Assembly: GCA_034620365.1 (NCBI GenBank)
Contig: JAQGEQ010000084.1
Span: forward strand, 2,959,133-3,023,132
DNA from: Pegea sp. RAD2-039
Lineage: Eukaryota; Chordata; Thaliacea; Salpida; Salpidae
Direction of reading: 5' to 3'
DNA length: 64,000 bases
Translations under genes and position numbers: made by a program
Shown: positions 39,901-53,139 of the stretch, one piece after another
Numbering within the stretch: the stretch's first letter is position 1
Layout of the letters: every line of letters begins with the position of its first letter
The notes under the pieces: generated by a model
The model's input: only the letters and a program-made list of their open reading frames with translations
What the model was told of the DNA's origin: nothing
Databases searched by the model: none

Positions 39901-41937
39901 TAAAAGACGAAATTAATAACAAAAAGTTTATGAAATGTTTCAAAAGTTGAAAGCAAATTTATTTGATGGAAATGAACATAAGAACGTTTACATTTATCAT
40001 TCATTCACTAAAACGCATGCTTTTAATTGGATTAAACCCTCATTGACTCAAGTATAACAACAAAAAACAAACGTACAAACAAACAACAATCAGAACATAA
40101 CTCACATATCATCTTCAGTACTAAAACTAACCACTTTAATAAATAGACCTTCATGGAGGCTACCGATTGTTTGATAGAAAGAAATTTAAAACTTAATTTT
40201 GATATTACTTAAAATGATTAACATCAATAATGTTAGAAAATTAAAACATGAAAATGTAATATAAAAAAGCAAAAATAATAAACCTAACACAAAATACAAA
40301 CAAAATTAAAGAATAAAAAGTCGATCAAGCAAATCAAACCTTCATTAACTGGCTCAGTAACTGAAGTTTCACTTTGTTCACATTCAATAGCAACTGGAAG
40401 CTCTTAAAAAATGTTGAAACATAAAATTAAAAACCTAAAAATTCTTCGAAAACGTCAATATGTTATTGAATAAAAAATATTAAATATTTCAATAATTAAT
40501 TAAACAGTTATTAAAAACTGAAACCCTTTTTTAAGTTTTTACAAACAAATCAATTTATAGAATTAGACTAAGATATGTTACCAGAAACTAAACTATCTTT
40601 GTCTTCAATAATTTCATCAAGAATTGCTTCTGTAATTTCTAAATTTTCAGATTTTTCAGTTGCACTAGACTTTTTTTGAAAAGGTAGAGCAGTAGAATCA
40701 AATTTTGGTTTGTCACTCCTAAAAACGATTGTAGATGATTTTTAGGAATTACTAAGTTATTAATATAAATATATGTTAGCATCAAAAACTGAAAAACTAC
40801 TTTTTGTCTCCAAATAGAAATTCACTTTCACTAAGAAATGTAGGAAGTTTTTCTTTCAATTTTATTCTAAACTTGTCATCATAACGAGCATACCCAACTG
40901 TTGTTCCAACAGCTAATGTTGAAACAGCAGTAAACAACACAACTGGATTTGGACTATAATTTTAAAAATATATAAGATCATTTTAATAAATCATAATTTA
41001 TATAATAAATATTATATACTTAAGAAAACTGAAATCATTTTATTATATTATATCTATCAGTTATGTTAAGACTTTAAGTTCAAATTAAAAATGGAAATTA
41101 TTTCAAAATTATTTTATTTTAGAACTTAGTTATGCACAAAACTGTAAAATTTATGGTCAATCAACAAAACTTTTATAAAACAAACTCTTTACACCAATAC
41201 AAGAATTAGTTTTTAAAATCAAATATCATATTGTCTCTAAAATATACCTAGACCCAGAACTACTAGACAGAAACCGGTGTGAAGGCTTCTGGTACACAAA
41301 CTTCTGACTATTCTAAAAAATAAAGCACATTAATAGTTTGTTAAAAAAATAAAATTTTAGTTATAATACAACCATTATGCATTTGGAACATTATAAAAAT
41401 GTCAAATATTTTTTGTAAATAAGTATTTAATAAGTTAGAATAAAAAGAAACCAATTTATAAGTTAACAAAGAAATCAATTCCATTGACAAAATTAAACTA
41501 TTAAAAATGTATCTTAATTATAGAAAATGAAAAATAAATATTTGAAATCAATAGTAATGATTTATAATCTTTAATAATGCTTTGCACAAAAAAAGATAAT
41601 TATGAAATATAAACAAATTTTTAGAAAAGTAATATTTTTCTAACTAACCTAAAATAGTTTTAATATTATCAAATGTATGCTAATAAAGCAAATTAAAAAA
41701 ACCATCAACAATTAAAAGTTTAGTAGATATCAAGTTTGTTTAAAAAAATATAAATTTAAAAATGAAATTTATACATATTTACTTTTATTGATTTATTCTC
41801 TCTTATCATTTTATCTAAAAAAATATTCAACTAAATAAATAAAGTATAGCAAGAAAGAATTTGCTTAGTTATTAAAGAAATAATAAATATTGTCTTACTA
41901 AAATTCGTTTAAGCGAAGATGATCGTAAACGTAGCAT
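36935..41937 (-). CDS. IMMT: MICOS complex subunit MIC60/mitofilin, 18 exons
   Basis: Exons (5' to 3'): 41899-41937, 41248-41312, 40801-40953, 40582-40718, 40340-40402, 39841-39894, 39362-39751, 39175-39312, 38988-39090, 38776-38914, 38615-38723, 38291-38514, 38096-38241, 37866-38014, 37619-37761, 37345-37533, 37131-37295 and 36935-37045. The summed length is 2517 nt, 838 residues, in phase throughout. The N-terminus (MLRLRSSSLKRIL) is a basic presequence. One membrane span (about residues 39-57) is followed by YARYDDKFRIKLKEKLP. A long acidic region, mostly from exon 7, precedes a coiled coil. The C-terminal mitofilin domain has FEVTERGLYNEAMLRRSFKK and ends in AENWLHEVRLYLETRQAVEA. MIC60 is the core of the complex that shapes crista junctions in the inner membrane. 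It is somewhat longer than the human protein (about 758), mainly through the acidic insert. Confidence 0.93.
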
Positions 41938-42790
41938 AATTCAAGTACACAACAAACACAAGGTTGGACTGAGATTTCAGATCACGTAATCTTCAGAATC
42001 AAAGTATTAACACTAACAATTTGTTGGACTGTAAATCATTGGCGTCCTATATGTTGTCATTTAAATTGGAGATTTAGGCGTAATAAGATTTAGGCGTAAA
42101 ACATAAAGACAACAGAAACATCTAAACAATTAGTATTAAATTTCCAGTTATTTATAACTTCAATTTTGTTGTCTAGCATTTTTTTTTACAAATTTTTATA
42201 AAAAACTCTAAAACTAAGGAAATGTAAGTATTTTATTGTGTATTTTATTAATGTACTAAGCTCAGTATTTTATAGTTACAAAAGTATTTCTAAATTATAC
42301 CAAAAACATTTTTTTTTATTTCATCTAAGGAACGCTTACAATAATAAGAAGCTTGTTTTCATTATTAGACTCAGAAACTAATCAATTAATTTACTTATTA
42401 TTAAGTAAATGATTCCCAGCAAATTTGTGTACGATAGTTAATCGTTTGCAGCAAGAATAAGCATAACAATTATTTAAATATTTTTGAAGAAAATATTGCG
42501 CTTGTTGATGGAGGGTGGTAAAAAATCTTGTATCCAATAAAAAGGTATACACTTCTAGAATTTAGAGCTTTAATTTGTTTAAATAAATTAAAAGGTCGTT
42601 TTTTTTTGTTATATAAAAAATTGTATTTAAATAAGGAAATAGATTATATTTTAAGTAAATAGGGTTTATAAGTATTTAAAGATAAATTTTTGTAAATATA
42701 GAAATTTTAACTTGTGTTATGGTTCTATTAATAAAAAATGCTAATACACTGATTATCACCTGTAGCGTATGTTTAGATGATAAGAAATTA
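41938..42790. other. MIC60 upstream region
   Basis: AT-rich sequence with no gene recognised; it should contain the MIC60 promoter. Confidence 0.4.
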
Positions 42791-42799
42791 TCAGAAGTA

Positions 42800-43440
42800 C
42801 ATTTACTCTGAAGCATGGAGCCATTTCAAATAAGTAACGATAAAAGTAGTCTTTTGGCTTTTGTGCTAGGTAATGCTGAAAAGAAATGATTGGTCTCTTC
42901 TGGTCTTCTCTTATATTTGTGTAAAGACTGTAAAATGATTATTAGACCAAGTCAAAATAGTTCTGTTTAGCCAAGCACCAAGATTTTTACTGAAATTAAA
43001 AACTTAATTAAAAAGGTAAATGCTTTTAAAGAAGAACTGATAAATGAGATGCAAGCTCAGAAGCTCTCATATACTGACGTATCTAAAAAATCTCTCAGAT
43101 TCAAATCAAACAGATTATCAAATTTATTTTATGAAAAACGACTTAACGGCAGTTTTCTCAATCTTTACTTCAACTATTCCAAGCTGAAATTTCAGCAAAA
43201 AACTTCAAATCTCTAAACGTATGCATTTTCAATATGCGAGAGTCTGTTACGGATAATCCAACTCTCAGTAGAGAGCAAAACTTTCAAACTTTCCTAAAGT
43301 CAGTGAAGGATAAATTACTATCGACGAAAGATCACGTCAAGGCGTCTTATCGAGTTAGTTTAAAATTTTCTAATATTGAACCAATTATTATGAAGTTCTT
43401 TAATCAACTAGACTGAAATGAACTGCTGAAACTCCAAAAC
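42800..43440 (+). mobile_element. LINE ORF1 relic
   Basis: Frameshifted frames on the plus strand show a Cys-rich start (CKDCKMIIRPS), then charged coiled-coil-like sequence. From about 43210 a block NMRESVTDNPTLSREQNF follows, with a KASYRVSLKF...PIIMKF run. This layout, a zinc finger followed by an RRM-like domain with an (N/F)-(L/M)-(P/R)ES start, fits ORF1 of CR1/L2-type non-LTR elements. Several stops and frameshifts make it non-functional. No ORF2 follows. Confidence 0.6.
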
Positions 43441-44024
43441 CTCAGCATCGGTTACTTTGATCAAGCAGCCCTTATATATATACAACTAGATTGAATGCGT
43501 TGTATTTTTGAATGAAATTACTTACATATAGCTTGTAGTTGTTAATTAATTTATATGCAGTAAGTTAAACTCGTAGATAATATATTAGTATCATTTTAAT
43601 ATAACTACAAGCAGTAAAAACTAGAAATCATAATTTATTTTTATCGATTTAGTTGAACAAATTTATCATATATTTAGTGTTTTTAGCTATAGAATACGAT
43701 TTATTAATAGAAAATGGAAAAAGTTATTTGATTAGTTTTGTATATTTATTTTACTACACCTTATAATATTTCATCCGCTTGAAAAAATAAAACGATGTAA
43801 CGAAATTTCATTAGTTAATTACAGATTACACATATGATAAAAAGTGGTGAAAATTAATGAATGATATAAAAAGCTTTGTGTGGAATGTGCCGACTTGAGA
43901 ACAACATATTCATCTCACATGTTAAAAAATCTCTTATACCATTATTACAAAAAGTGTTCTCAAATTAGCTGTATCTGCATTATGTGATATAATCAATTAA
44001 TTTCTAGATTAAAATTCTTTTAGC

Positions 44025-46725
44025 TCAAGGTTTTTTATAAGCTTCATTTCTATCAGTAGCTGAAGCTTTTAAATGAAACCCATTAACATGAAGCATCGGT
44101 AAGAAACTGTTGTGACTTTGTAGTTGAGTAGCTGATTTTGTTTGGCGATTAGATGGTCGAAGACTAGTTCCTGACGTTTTCTGATTTCTGACTGAAGTGA
44201 TTCCTCTGTAGACTTGATTGGTTTTCCTTGATCCTTGCAAAGTGAGATTTCCCATGGATGGTGAAAGAAAGGAGTCTGATTGAATCCGCTGATTAGAGAT
44301 AGGATCAAACAGACGAAGCTGCTGTTTTCTGTAAAGTGAAAGTTTAATGTTTGCTTGTGAGCTCAAAATTAATTGTTAAATACCTTCTGCTTTCTTTTGT
44401 TTTTCCAGAAAATCTTTTTTTTGATATTTTTTTGACAGGCAATCCAGGTGGTTTTGGTGTTAGGTTTAAAATACCAACTCCAGGAATGCAAAGACTGTCC
44501 GGATCTTGATGTGGAGTTGTTTGTTTTTCTTCTCTCTGATTAGTTGAAGTAGAAGGCTTATACAAACTTCCACAGGCTTTTAAACCTTCTAAAACTGATT
44601 TACGATCAATTGGACAGCATCTGTAAATTGTCATTTTGTATAATGAAGATAGTTAAATAATAAAGGACTTCAAGTAGTAAATTGTAAATGACAAATTTAC
44701 AAGTTTATTAGTTGCATCTTTGTAAGCAAAAAAAATAAAAGTGGAAATTCAAATCAGTTTTTACATATCAACCTTTTTAATCTCTATTCTAAAAGTAACT
44801 ATAATAATCACAAGTTCAAAATACCTGTGGTCATCTAATAGCCATTTATCTACACAATCACGGTGGAATATGTGTCCACAAGGTAATTTGCGTAGAAACT
44901 GACCAGCTGCGTAAGGTTGCAAACAAATTCTGCACTGACGTCCAGGTACTAACAGACGACTGTGAGATTGAACTTTACTTAATGGCAATCTGTTTACTAA
45001 ATGTTCAGGTAAGCCAGCTAAATCCACTGGTATGTGAGAACTGGAATTTGTAGCTCTAAACATTAAAAAATGATTTTGAAAAATATCTTCAAACACAAAG
45101 CTTCTTTGAGGTTTTGGTTTTAAATATAGAATTGAAAAAACTAAAAAATATAAAAAAGATTTTTAAAAGTGATGTACTCTCTATCAAGCTGCAAAAGAAG
45201 ATCATAATCATTTGAATCAATTTCTCTTCTTTCCAGATCACTCAGAGGATTATTATGAGGTTGATCCTGAACTTCTCGACTATTGACAGGAGGTCGCCAC
45301 CTCTGAGAACTTCGTAAGCGGAAGTTGAAATCATGATGAGAATGATTTCCGAAATGGAAACAGGAATTACACAAAAAGTAATCATCACATGAAACGCACT
45401 TGTAGCATTTACCCTGAAGTAAAACTTGGCTTATAAATCTTAGACACCAAAATATGATTTCTGCGTACTCTGATCGGATTCATTTCGCAGCTTTTACATA
45501 TACACCCAAAATGGCTGAATAATCCATCTGAATTTCGCCTAAATCTGTCTTTAAATTGGTCACTTAATGTTGTCTGATACTCTTTGTTTAATTGTACAAA
45601 TGTTGAAAAGTCTTCACGACAAAATGGACATTTAACAAAGTCTCCACTTTGGGTTTGATGTTCTACCCAAACTTTCATACATTTAATATGAACACTATTC
45701 CCACATCCATATCTGTTCATAATAAAACAATTTTAAAGCTTTTAATAGAAATACAGATGATAGAGTAAACCTGCAAAAGGTCACTGGTTGATACTCTGAT
45801 AAAAGTTCCTCCTGACAAATCGGACATACATCATCAACAGTTATATTTCTTCTCTGAATAGATTTTCTTTCATTGTTAGAAGCTATTTGAAAGTTGAAGT
45901 TAAGTTTAGTAATTCAAGTAGGCTGAAGAACAACTTACAATAAAACATTATATAGAAAATAAAACAAAAATAAGTTCAATTTTTACAAAATAAATTTTAC
46001 TGTTAGCTATAAAATAACTATTTTCAAATTTATAATAGAAATTAACTATTTAATAAAAAAGTACTTTTTGATTGTATTAAATTTAATTTCTTATATTTAT
46101 CATTTTTTAAATACAAACTTTGTTCAACACACTTTGTAAATTTTCTTTTTTCTTGAACTTATTCTGTGATTCAAGTTTTAATAGTTGGTTGATCTCTCTT
46201 TCAACAAGCCCAAGTTGATAACAGACTAAAACAAAAAAATACTTTTAGATAATTTGAACAGTTTATTAAATAATAGTTATAATACACATACGTTCATTAT
46301 ATCGATCCAATTTAAATCTTTTTAACAATATCCAACAAATATGTTTACATAAAGTTTTTTCTTTTTTGAAACTTGCACAGTTGCAAAAATGTGGGTTTCC
46401 TAGAGATATCTGAAGTTATGACAAATGTATCAATAATGAAAAAATAATCTTTGCTTTTCAGACTTTTAATGTCTTAAAGCATATTAAATCATATGTAAAG
46501 AAAAGAAATCCTTAAAAATCACTGAGAGCTGATTCTTATTTCTTTTAATGGAAAATTTGTTAGTAAAACACTTACTTTGAATTTTTTGTCGTGTCCATCT
46601 TCTTTAAGAAGGAATGAAGTAGGTCCAACTTCTCGTAAGATATAAAACATGGAAGTCAACGCCTGGTCTTGATTCCAACTAACAGCATCAGATAAGTTAC
46701 GTTGCCATGTTACAGCCCTTGACAT
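44025..46725 (-). CDS. ZSWIM2: ZSWIM2-like E3 ubiquitin ligase, nine exons
   Basis: Exons (5' to 3'): 46576-46725, 46292-46409, 46115-46225, 45771-45882, 45469-45712, 45178-45413, 44825-45055, 44384-44620 and 44025-44328. They total 1743 nt, 580 residues, in phase. The domain order is that of ZSWIM2. An N-terminal block has SWNQDQALTSMFYILREVGP. A SWIM finger follows (FCNC...LCKHICW), then a first RING from about residue 146 (CPICQEEL...RYGCGNSVHIKCMK...CPFC). A ZZ finger lies near 248 (GKCYKCVSCDDYFLCNSC), and a RING-H2 at about 365-407 (CRICLQPY...PCGHIFHRDCVDKWLL...CCPID). Human ZSWIM2 (MEX) self-ubiquitinates and acts in testis apoptosis; a ligase role here is inferred from intact RING residues. 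Intron 45414-45468 is 55 bp. The C-terminal 170 residues are basic, Ser/Gln-rich and unordered. Confidence 0.93.
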
Positions 46726-49700
46726 TATTTCTGAAGTGAAAAAACTATTAATATTTTCTTTAAAACTTCTTGATCATAAAGAGATATTTAATAAAGTTTA
46801 CTATAATTTAGTTAATAGGTCAGAATAAACATTTATAAATTTGTAATACTTAAAAAAAAGATACATTTACAACCAATTAATTTCCAAAATATAAGTAATA
46901 TTTAAGTTATAATAAATAATATTTTTATAATAATTTAAGATAATAATTATAAATTTAAATCATTTATAACTTAAAAGAAACTCTTTTTGATAAATTTAGT
47001 TAAGTTATGATAATATTTCTAGTTAATCAAATATTGAATTTTAGTTCTTAAAATTTAAAAAATATGTTATACTTTACTTATTTTCTACAAAAATATTCAT
47101 GATCTATTTTTACAGATGCATCAAATAACAAAAAATTATTTTCAACATCTTTTAAAATATTTTATAATCAACCTTATACTAAAAATGTAAAGTTTGTAAT
47201 AAATTGAAGCTTATTAATAAATATTGATCAGATTTCTTGTAAAATTTTCCTTTAAAATTCTTTTTACAGCTTCAATTTTAAGTAATTAATCTAAAGTAAT
47301 TTAAATGGATATAAAATTAAGTAAGCTGGTTGAAATCTCTTAATTATATGTACCTTATACTGAGATACGCTTTATATTATTTGATTATTCTATTATACGT
47401 TAAACAAATGGTATCAAATATAATTTCAAAACTTAAACCATGCTAGTAAGTAGTCCATAGCAACACGAGTATTTGTTATTGTTCGTTATTCGAAAAATAC
47501 TTACCTGAATAAAACTTTAAAAAATACTCAGTCCTACATCTTGTTAATACTATTAATTCTACATTTATTCTACAACTATTTTTAAATTTAAGAATAAGAC
47601 CATATTTAGACCTGGAAAGTTTTCTCCTAATTTATCTCATAGTGAACCAACTACCGTCAGACATTGTCATGTGAATCCCTCTCGTGCTGTTCAAACTAAA
47701 GTTGGACTGTTTTACTACTGCCGCAATTGTCATTTTTTAACTAATATTTTTTTATTTCTATTAACATTTTATGCGATTATTCACTGTTGTTTTGTACGTG
47801 GTCTACTAAAATGCCATGAGTTACACCTATTGTTTTCTATACTTATATCTTAATTATATACAATATTATTTGTGAGAATGTGTGCTAGCAAGAGGTGTTT
47901 TTTCAGGCACTCTCCTTTGGGTTTATTGTAATAAATAAATAAAAAACCAAAGTATTAATAACAGGTACCATATAAATTACTTTTTCAACTAACAGATAAA
48001 AGTATTTGGCATCTAAGTTCAAATTTACGTTTAAAAATTATGACGTACTTTTTGACGAAGCTTTTCGTTTTTGAATCAGTTTTGTATTTGAAAAATAGAA
48101 TTTTAACCATCATTTTCATGTTCAGTGAAAATATAATATTCCTTTTTAGTCTGTATGGAGTTTTAAGCTATAAAATTTGTTGTAACAGGGTTCATTGATA
48201 AATTACTTTTTATTCAGTTGATAAAACATTTCGTCTGTAAAATTTTCAATCAAACCATAAAAAATAGATTGGATTAAAGAATATAATTTAGAATATACTT
48301 CATAACCAATAATTTATTTGTAAAGTAAATAAGCTTGGATAAACCGCAAATAAAGCTGTGTAAAGTTGTTGATATAGAACTGAAATAAACTTTATATAAA
48401 AATGTAGTAAAAACTTTTAGAAAGTAAGCAAAAAATGGATTTTTATTTTAAAATATTTGTTATTGTCGAAACTGTATGAAACAGATGTTATCAAAATTAA
48501 ACGCTTTGACTAGCAGTATAAAAAAGTTATAAGAAAATGTTTGCATACATAAATGTTAGTATTTATACTTAAAGAAGAATTTTATCATCAAAAAACTTTA
48601 AGTTTAACTGGATATAGAATACTATCGACTGACGCTTTAGCAAAGTTATTTCCAAGCTACTCAGCATAACAAATAACATTGAAAAAGCAAAACTGTCAAC
48701 TTGATTTAGTTTTATCTATATGAATAGTATATGCAACACCGTAAAAGTAGTACCATTGACTAGTAAGTATCACAATTGAATAATACTGAAGTTGTGAAAT
48801 CAATCAAACCAGCTTCTATCAGTAAGTTTGTGGTTTATGTCATGACCACAATCATTTTTGCAATGCTATGTTTCCAGTTACTACCACACAACAATCAAAC
48901 ACTTCGTTGCTCTTGTTATTTCAATAAGTTTGAATAGAGATATATTCTTTTGCAAAAGGTAGTCAATTTTTATTACAAGTCTTCCATATAGGTTTAATTA
49001 GATTATTTAGGGTATTTACACAGATTATTAAGGTTAGACATTATTAAACTTATGAAGAATTTTATTCAAGCCGTAAGCTTGTTCCAGCCTTAAGATCTAC
49101 TTTATCATTATGATTAGACATTAAATGTTATTTTTAACCTTTCTTTAACTTTTTGCAAAAATAACTTAAACTAAGAAAGCAGTCGGTGACGTCTGTAATT
49201 GTCTGAAATTCTGATGCACCTAAAATAATCATTATTCTAAAATAGTAATAATGCCACGTATAAAAACAACTAGAGCTATTTAAAAATTTATATAATTTAT
49301 TAAATCTAATTAATATATAACTAACTGATTATATCTTTACATAGATTATTATTATCGAAAACTCATTGTACAAATTTTAGATAATAGTAAAAACCATTTA
49401 AATTAAAGCATCAATAGCATGAACAAACTAATTTTAAAATAAATTACGTTTTGAGTTATGACGTCATAATAAGGAATTTAAAAAAGTATCTTCGAAACAA
49501 ATCTGAACTAATTTTCCTTAATACTACTTCACTTATAGAAATAAGGAATGCTTCGACCGAGAACGACTATGCTGGATGTGCTATAAGTGATGATTGCAAA
49601 GAGACAGTGAAACGCTATTTAGAGTGATATCTTCTCAAGCTGTCATTGTAGCTATACTTACAGGATAATTAAATTAAAGATGTAATTTTTCTCAAAATGT

Positions 49701-49942
49701 AAATAATGTTTTGCTAGAAATGTACAAAAACATAAATTCACATCTAATTTGTACTTCAAAAATAATTGTTAAGCCATTAGAAATTATTTCATTTGTAGAC
49801 TTGGTGCTAAAAATCATAAATACATACTTTCAACTATTAATACTTAACTACTTTTGTACCTATAGACACTTAATTACAGTATAGTTTTATGAAACTAGTG
49901 GTAATTATTAAAGATAAACCAAAGCAGCTAGCACATTTTAGT
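46726..49942. other. Intergenic region between ZSWIM2-like gene and histone locus
   Basis: It contains the LINE 3' end at 47630-47945 and two TGACGTC-type motifs (49187 and about 49455). Otherwise it is AT-rich without supported genes. Confidence 0.5.
47630..47945 (+). mobile_element. LINE 3' end, 5'-truncated
   Basis: This piece starts in the ORF2 C-terminus (CAACTACCGTCAGACATTGT block), runs through an untranslated part, and ends GTGTGCTAGCAAGAGGTG... with a TTTATTGTAATAAATAAATA tail. It aligns over most of its length with the minus-strand copy at 33206-33660 and, at its end, with 19845-19905. A short open frame at 47671-47853 is an accident of the decayed sequence. Confidence 0.78.
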
Positions 49943-49958
49943 GGTCCTAAAAAGGACC
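49943..49958 (-). terminator. Histone 3' stem-loop of H2A
   Basis: The transcript strand carries GGTCCTTTTTAGGACC, a six-pair stem with a four-base loop, 16 bp after the H2A stop codon. This is the replication-dependent histone mRNA 3' end bound by SLBP. Confidence 0.9.
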
Positions 49959-49974
49959 TAAGATTAAATCTTAT

Positions 49975-50348
49975 TTACTCTTTCTTAGATGTTTTCTTGG
50001 GTAAGAGAACAGATTGAATATTTGGTAGAACGCCACCTTGAGCAATAGTTACACCACCAAGTAACTTGTTCAATTCCTCGTCATTACGAATAGCCAATTG
50101 TAAGTGACGAGGAATGATTCTACTCTTCTTGTTGTCACGAGCAGCATTGCCAGCTAATTCTAATACTTCAGCACTAAGATATTCCAACACTGCAGCCAAA
50201 TACACAGGCGCTCCTGAACCAACTCGACTGGCATAATTGCCATTTCTCAATAGTCGATGAACACGACCAACTGGAAATTGAAGTCCGGCTCGAGAAGAAC
50301 GAGTCTTCGATTTGGTCTTAGTAATAGCACCTTACCTTTGGCTGACAT
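49975..50348 (-). pseudogene. Histone H2A, one-base frameshift near codon 7
   Basis: The frame from about codon 8 to the stop ([20 protein letters not shown] through [10 protein letters not shown]) is a normal H2A. The ATG is at 50348, but from ATG to stop there are 374 nt, one short of 375 (124 residues plus stop). Inserting one C in the CC at 50330-50331 would restore the expected GKGAITK region, so a single base is missing. The rest, with its stem-loop and divergent promoter shared with H2B, is intact. Either this copy is a recent pseudogene or the base was lost in sequencing or assembly, and the rest of the coding sequence shows no decay. No second H2A lies inside the window; its mirror copy would be just beyond position 64000. 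Confidence 0.85.
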
Positions 50349-50523
50349 CTTAGAAATAGGAAATATTATAAATAATAAATCACAATAAGCGATAACATAA
50401 GGTTTTTGAGTATAATCTATTTTGCAGACGTCATCGACATGATTAATAATTAATATTGCTTATTTACATAATATTAAGGTATATATACTTATAATTTTAT
50501 AACATTTGATTTAGACACCTACG
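50349..50523. promoter_or_regulatory. Divergent H2A/H2B promoter
   Basis: A 175 bp space separates the two start codons. It holds GACGTCATCGAC at 50427-50438 and a TATA-like run (GTATATATAC) about 45 bp before the H2B ATG. An AT-rich TTTATAAT run lies on the H2A side. A shared divergent promoter fits H2A:H2B dimer stoichiometry. Confidence 0.6.
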
Positions 50524-50883
50524 ATGGCAGGATCCAAAGCATCTACTAAAATCGTCAAAGCTCCTATATCGGTCGAAAAAGCCAAAAAGCGACGTCATCG
50601 TCGTAAAGAAAGCTTTGGCATTTATGTTTACAAAGTTCTGAAACAAGTTCATCCTGATACCGGTATCTCTAGCAAGGCAATGAGCATCATGAACTCGTTT
50701 GTGAATGACATCTTTGAGCAAATTGCTTCTGAATCTGCTCGACTTGCTCATTACAACAAACGATCTACTATCAGCAGTCGAGAAATTCAAACAGCTGTTC
50801 GCTTACTTTTGCCTGGTGAATTAGCAAAGCATGCAGTTTCTGAAGGCACTAAGGCAGTCACTAAGTATACTAGTTCAAAATAG
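50524..50883 (+). CDS. Histone H2B (left copy)
   Basis: An intronless 119-residue H2B that pairs with H2A in the nucleosome. The short basic tail ([12 protein letters not shown]) is followed by the histone fold with [32 protein letters not shown] and the C-terminal helix ending AVTKYTSSK, with the usual ubiquitination-site lysine in the tail helix. It is divergent from H2A. The protein is identical to the right-arm copy (63621-63980). Confidence 0.98.
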   Translation: MAGSKASTKIVKAPISVEKAKKRRHRRKESFGIYVYKVLKQVHPDTGISSKAMSIMNSFVNDIFEQIASESARLAHYNKRSTISSREIQTAVRLLLPGELAKHAVSEGTKAVTKYTSSK

Positions 50884-50898
50884 ATATTTCATATCTTA

Positions 50899-50914
50899 GG
50901 TCCTTTTTAGGACC
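50899..50914 (+). terminator. Histone 3' stem-loop of H2B (left)
   Basis: GGTCCTTTTTAGGACC, 15 bp after the stop codon, followed by ACC-like flank as in other copies. Confidence 0.9.
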
Positions 50915-51608
50915 ACTTATTTCAAATGAAATTAAAATAGTTTCATGCGACGGGTCTAGTTATCAGCTTTTAATTTAACTGTGTAGAAAAGATTAGTCTT
51001 GAAAACGAAAGTTTATGATGTTTTCAATATAAAATAAATTCAGAAATAATAAAACTCTGACTTTAATATGCAATTTGGAAGATATTTATTTTAAGATGTG
51101 AAAGTAAAAATGCATTTTTATTCTTGCGTAAACACCTTACAGATTTAATTTATTGAAATTCTGAGCTTTAGTCATCATATTTTGTTGACATTATCGATGT
51201 TTTATTTTGAAAAATTTTATTTTTACCAAAATGATTCTTGCCTTTTTCTTTAGACTAATTATAAGTTTTATATTATTTAGAATCTTATGAAAGTTTTGGA
51301 ATGAGAAAAATGAAAATCTCGTGAGATATACTTATAACTTAAAAAATCCATACTAAAGTTTTATTATCATATGGATAAAATGGAACAGAAATACCAAATA
51401 CTTAACATCATTATCTTCAGTTTCAAGAACTAAAGTTATACTATAAAATAATTAGTATTGAAATTTTTCATTTTCTTCCAGCAGTCCTTAAAAACAATGT
51501 GCATAATAGACCTCAACTAATTATGCACTAAAGTGCCAATTGAATATCTCTTAGTACAACTGTCACAACCTTGCACAAACCTTCAAATGCTCAGTTTAAA
51601 AACTCAGT

Positions 51609-51624
51609 GGTCCTAAAAAGGACC
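51609..51624 (-). terminator. Histone 3' stem-loop of H4 (left)
   Basis: GGTCCTTTTTAGGACC on the H4 transcript strand, 14 bp after the stop. Confidence 0.9.
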
Positions 51625-51638
51625 TTTGATAGAAATAT

Positions 51639-51962
<324 letters not shown>

Positions 51963-52014
51963 TCAAATAGAACAATGTTTACAACTATTTTTGTTTATAT
52001 TAATTAATGTTACA

Positions 52015-52026
52015 GACGTCAGCGAG
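52015..52026 (-). promoter_or_regulatory. TGACGTC-type motif upstream of H4 (left)
   Basis: GACGTCAGCGAG lies about 65 bp upstream of the H4 ATG. It is a variant of the motif seen before H2A/H2B and H3; the mirror copy is at 62478-62489. It resembles CRE/ATF sites. Confidence 0.5.
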
Positions 52027-52407
52027 TGTGATTTAATTTATTAGCTAAATTATACAATTTTATCTAATTAACAGATTCAAACATTTTTCTTCATTTCATA
52101 TAAATAGCTAATAACTAAGCTTTAATTTGAATGGAATGCTGCTAGTTGTCTTATACTAGTTAGCACTACTTACAAACATTTTTAGATTTAGTTTATTTGT
52201 AGACTGAAATAATAGCTTTTGATAAATAGTATTTAAAAACATACTTTTGACAGGTTAAAGAAATTTGCAACTAGTCATCCATTAAGAAACTTTTTACGAT
52301 CACTACATGTTAGCTTTAATACAATACTAATATAAATTCCTTAAAATTAAATTCCCATTCAAGGTTTCAGTTAAATTTAAACAATTTGCTTGTTGTCAGA
52401 AATTGGT

Positions 52408-52423
52408 GGTCCTTAAAAGGACC
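52408..52423 (-). terminator. Histone 3' stem-loop of H3 (left)
   Basis: GGTCCTTTTAAGGACC on the transcript strand, 16 bp after the stop; the loop is TTTA rather than TTTT. Confidence 0.9.
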
Positions 52424-52439
52424 TTGTGCATAAAACACA

Positions 52440-52859
<420 letters not shown>

Positions 52860-52907
52860 TTAACTAAGCATAAATATTGATTGTGTTTAACATTTAATTA
52901 CAATTAC

Positions 52908-52920
52908 TGACGTCATCGAC
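52908..52920 (-). promoter_or_regulatory. TGACGTCA motif upstream of H3 (left)
   Basis: TGACGTCATCGAC lies about 58 bp before the H3 ATG. It shares GACGTCATCGAC with the H2A/H2B promoter, so it is a likely common histone element. The mirror copy is at 61584-61596. Confidence 0.6.
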
Positions 52921-53139
52921 AGCGTTTAAAGTCACTTTTGTTTGATAAATATCTTAAATTCAAAAATAATTTTAACTGATGATTAAAAGTAACTGAAAAT
53001 AGTTTTGAAGAGTAAGATTTACCCTGGTCAACACTAATAATTTCATACAAAACATCAACCATTAATTGCCATTAAGTATGCTAATCACTTGTGTAATGTT
53101 GAATTGTCACACCCACAATCTGATTAATGAAAACACTTC

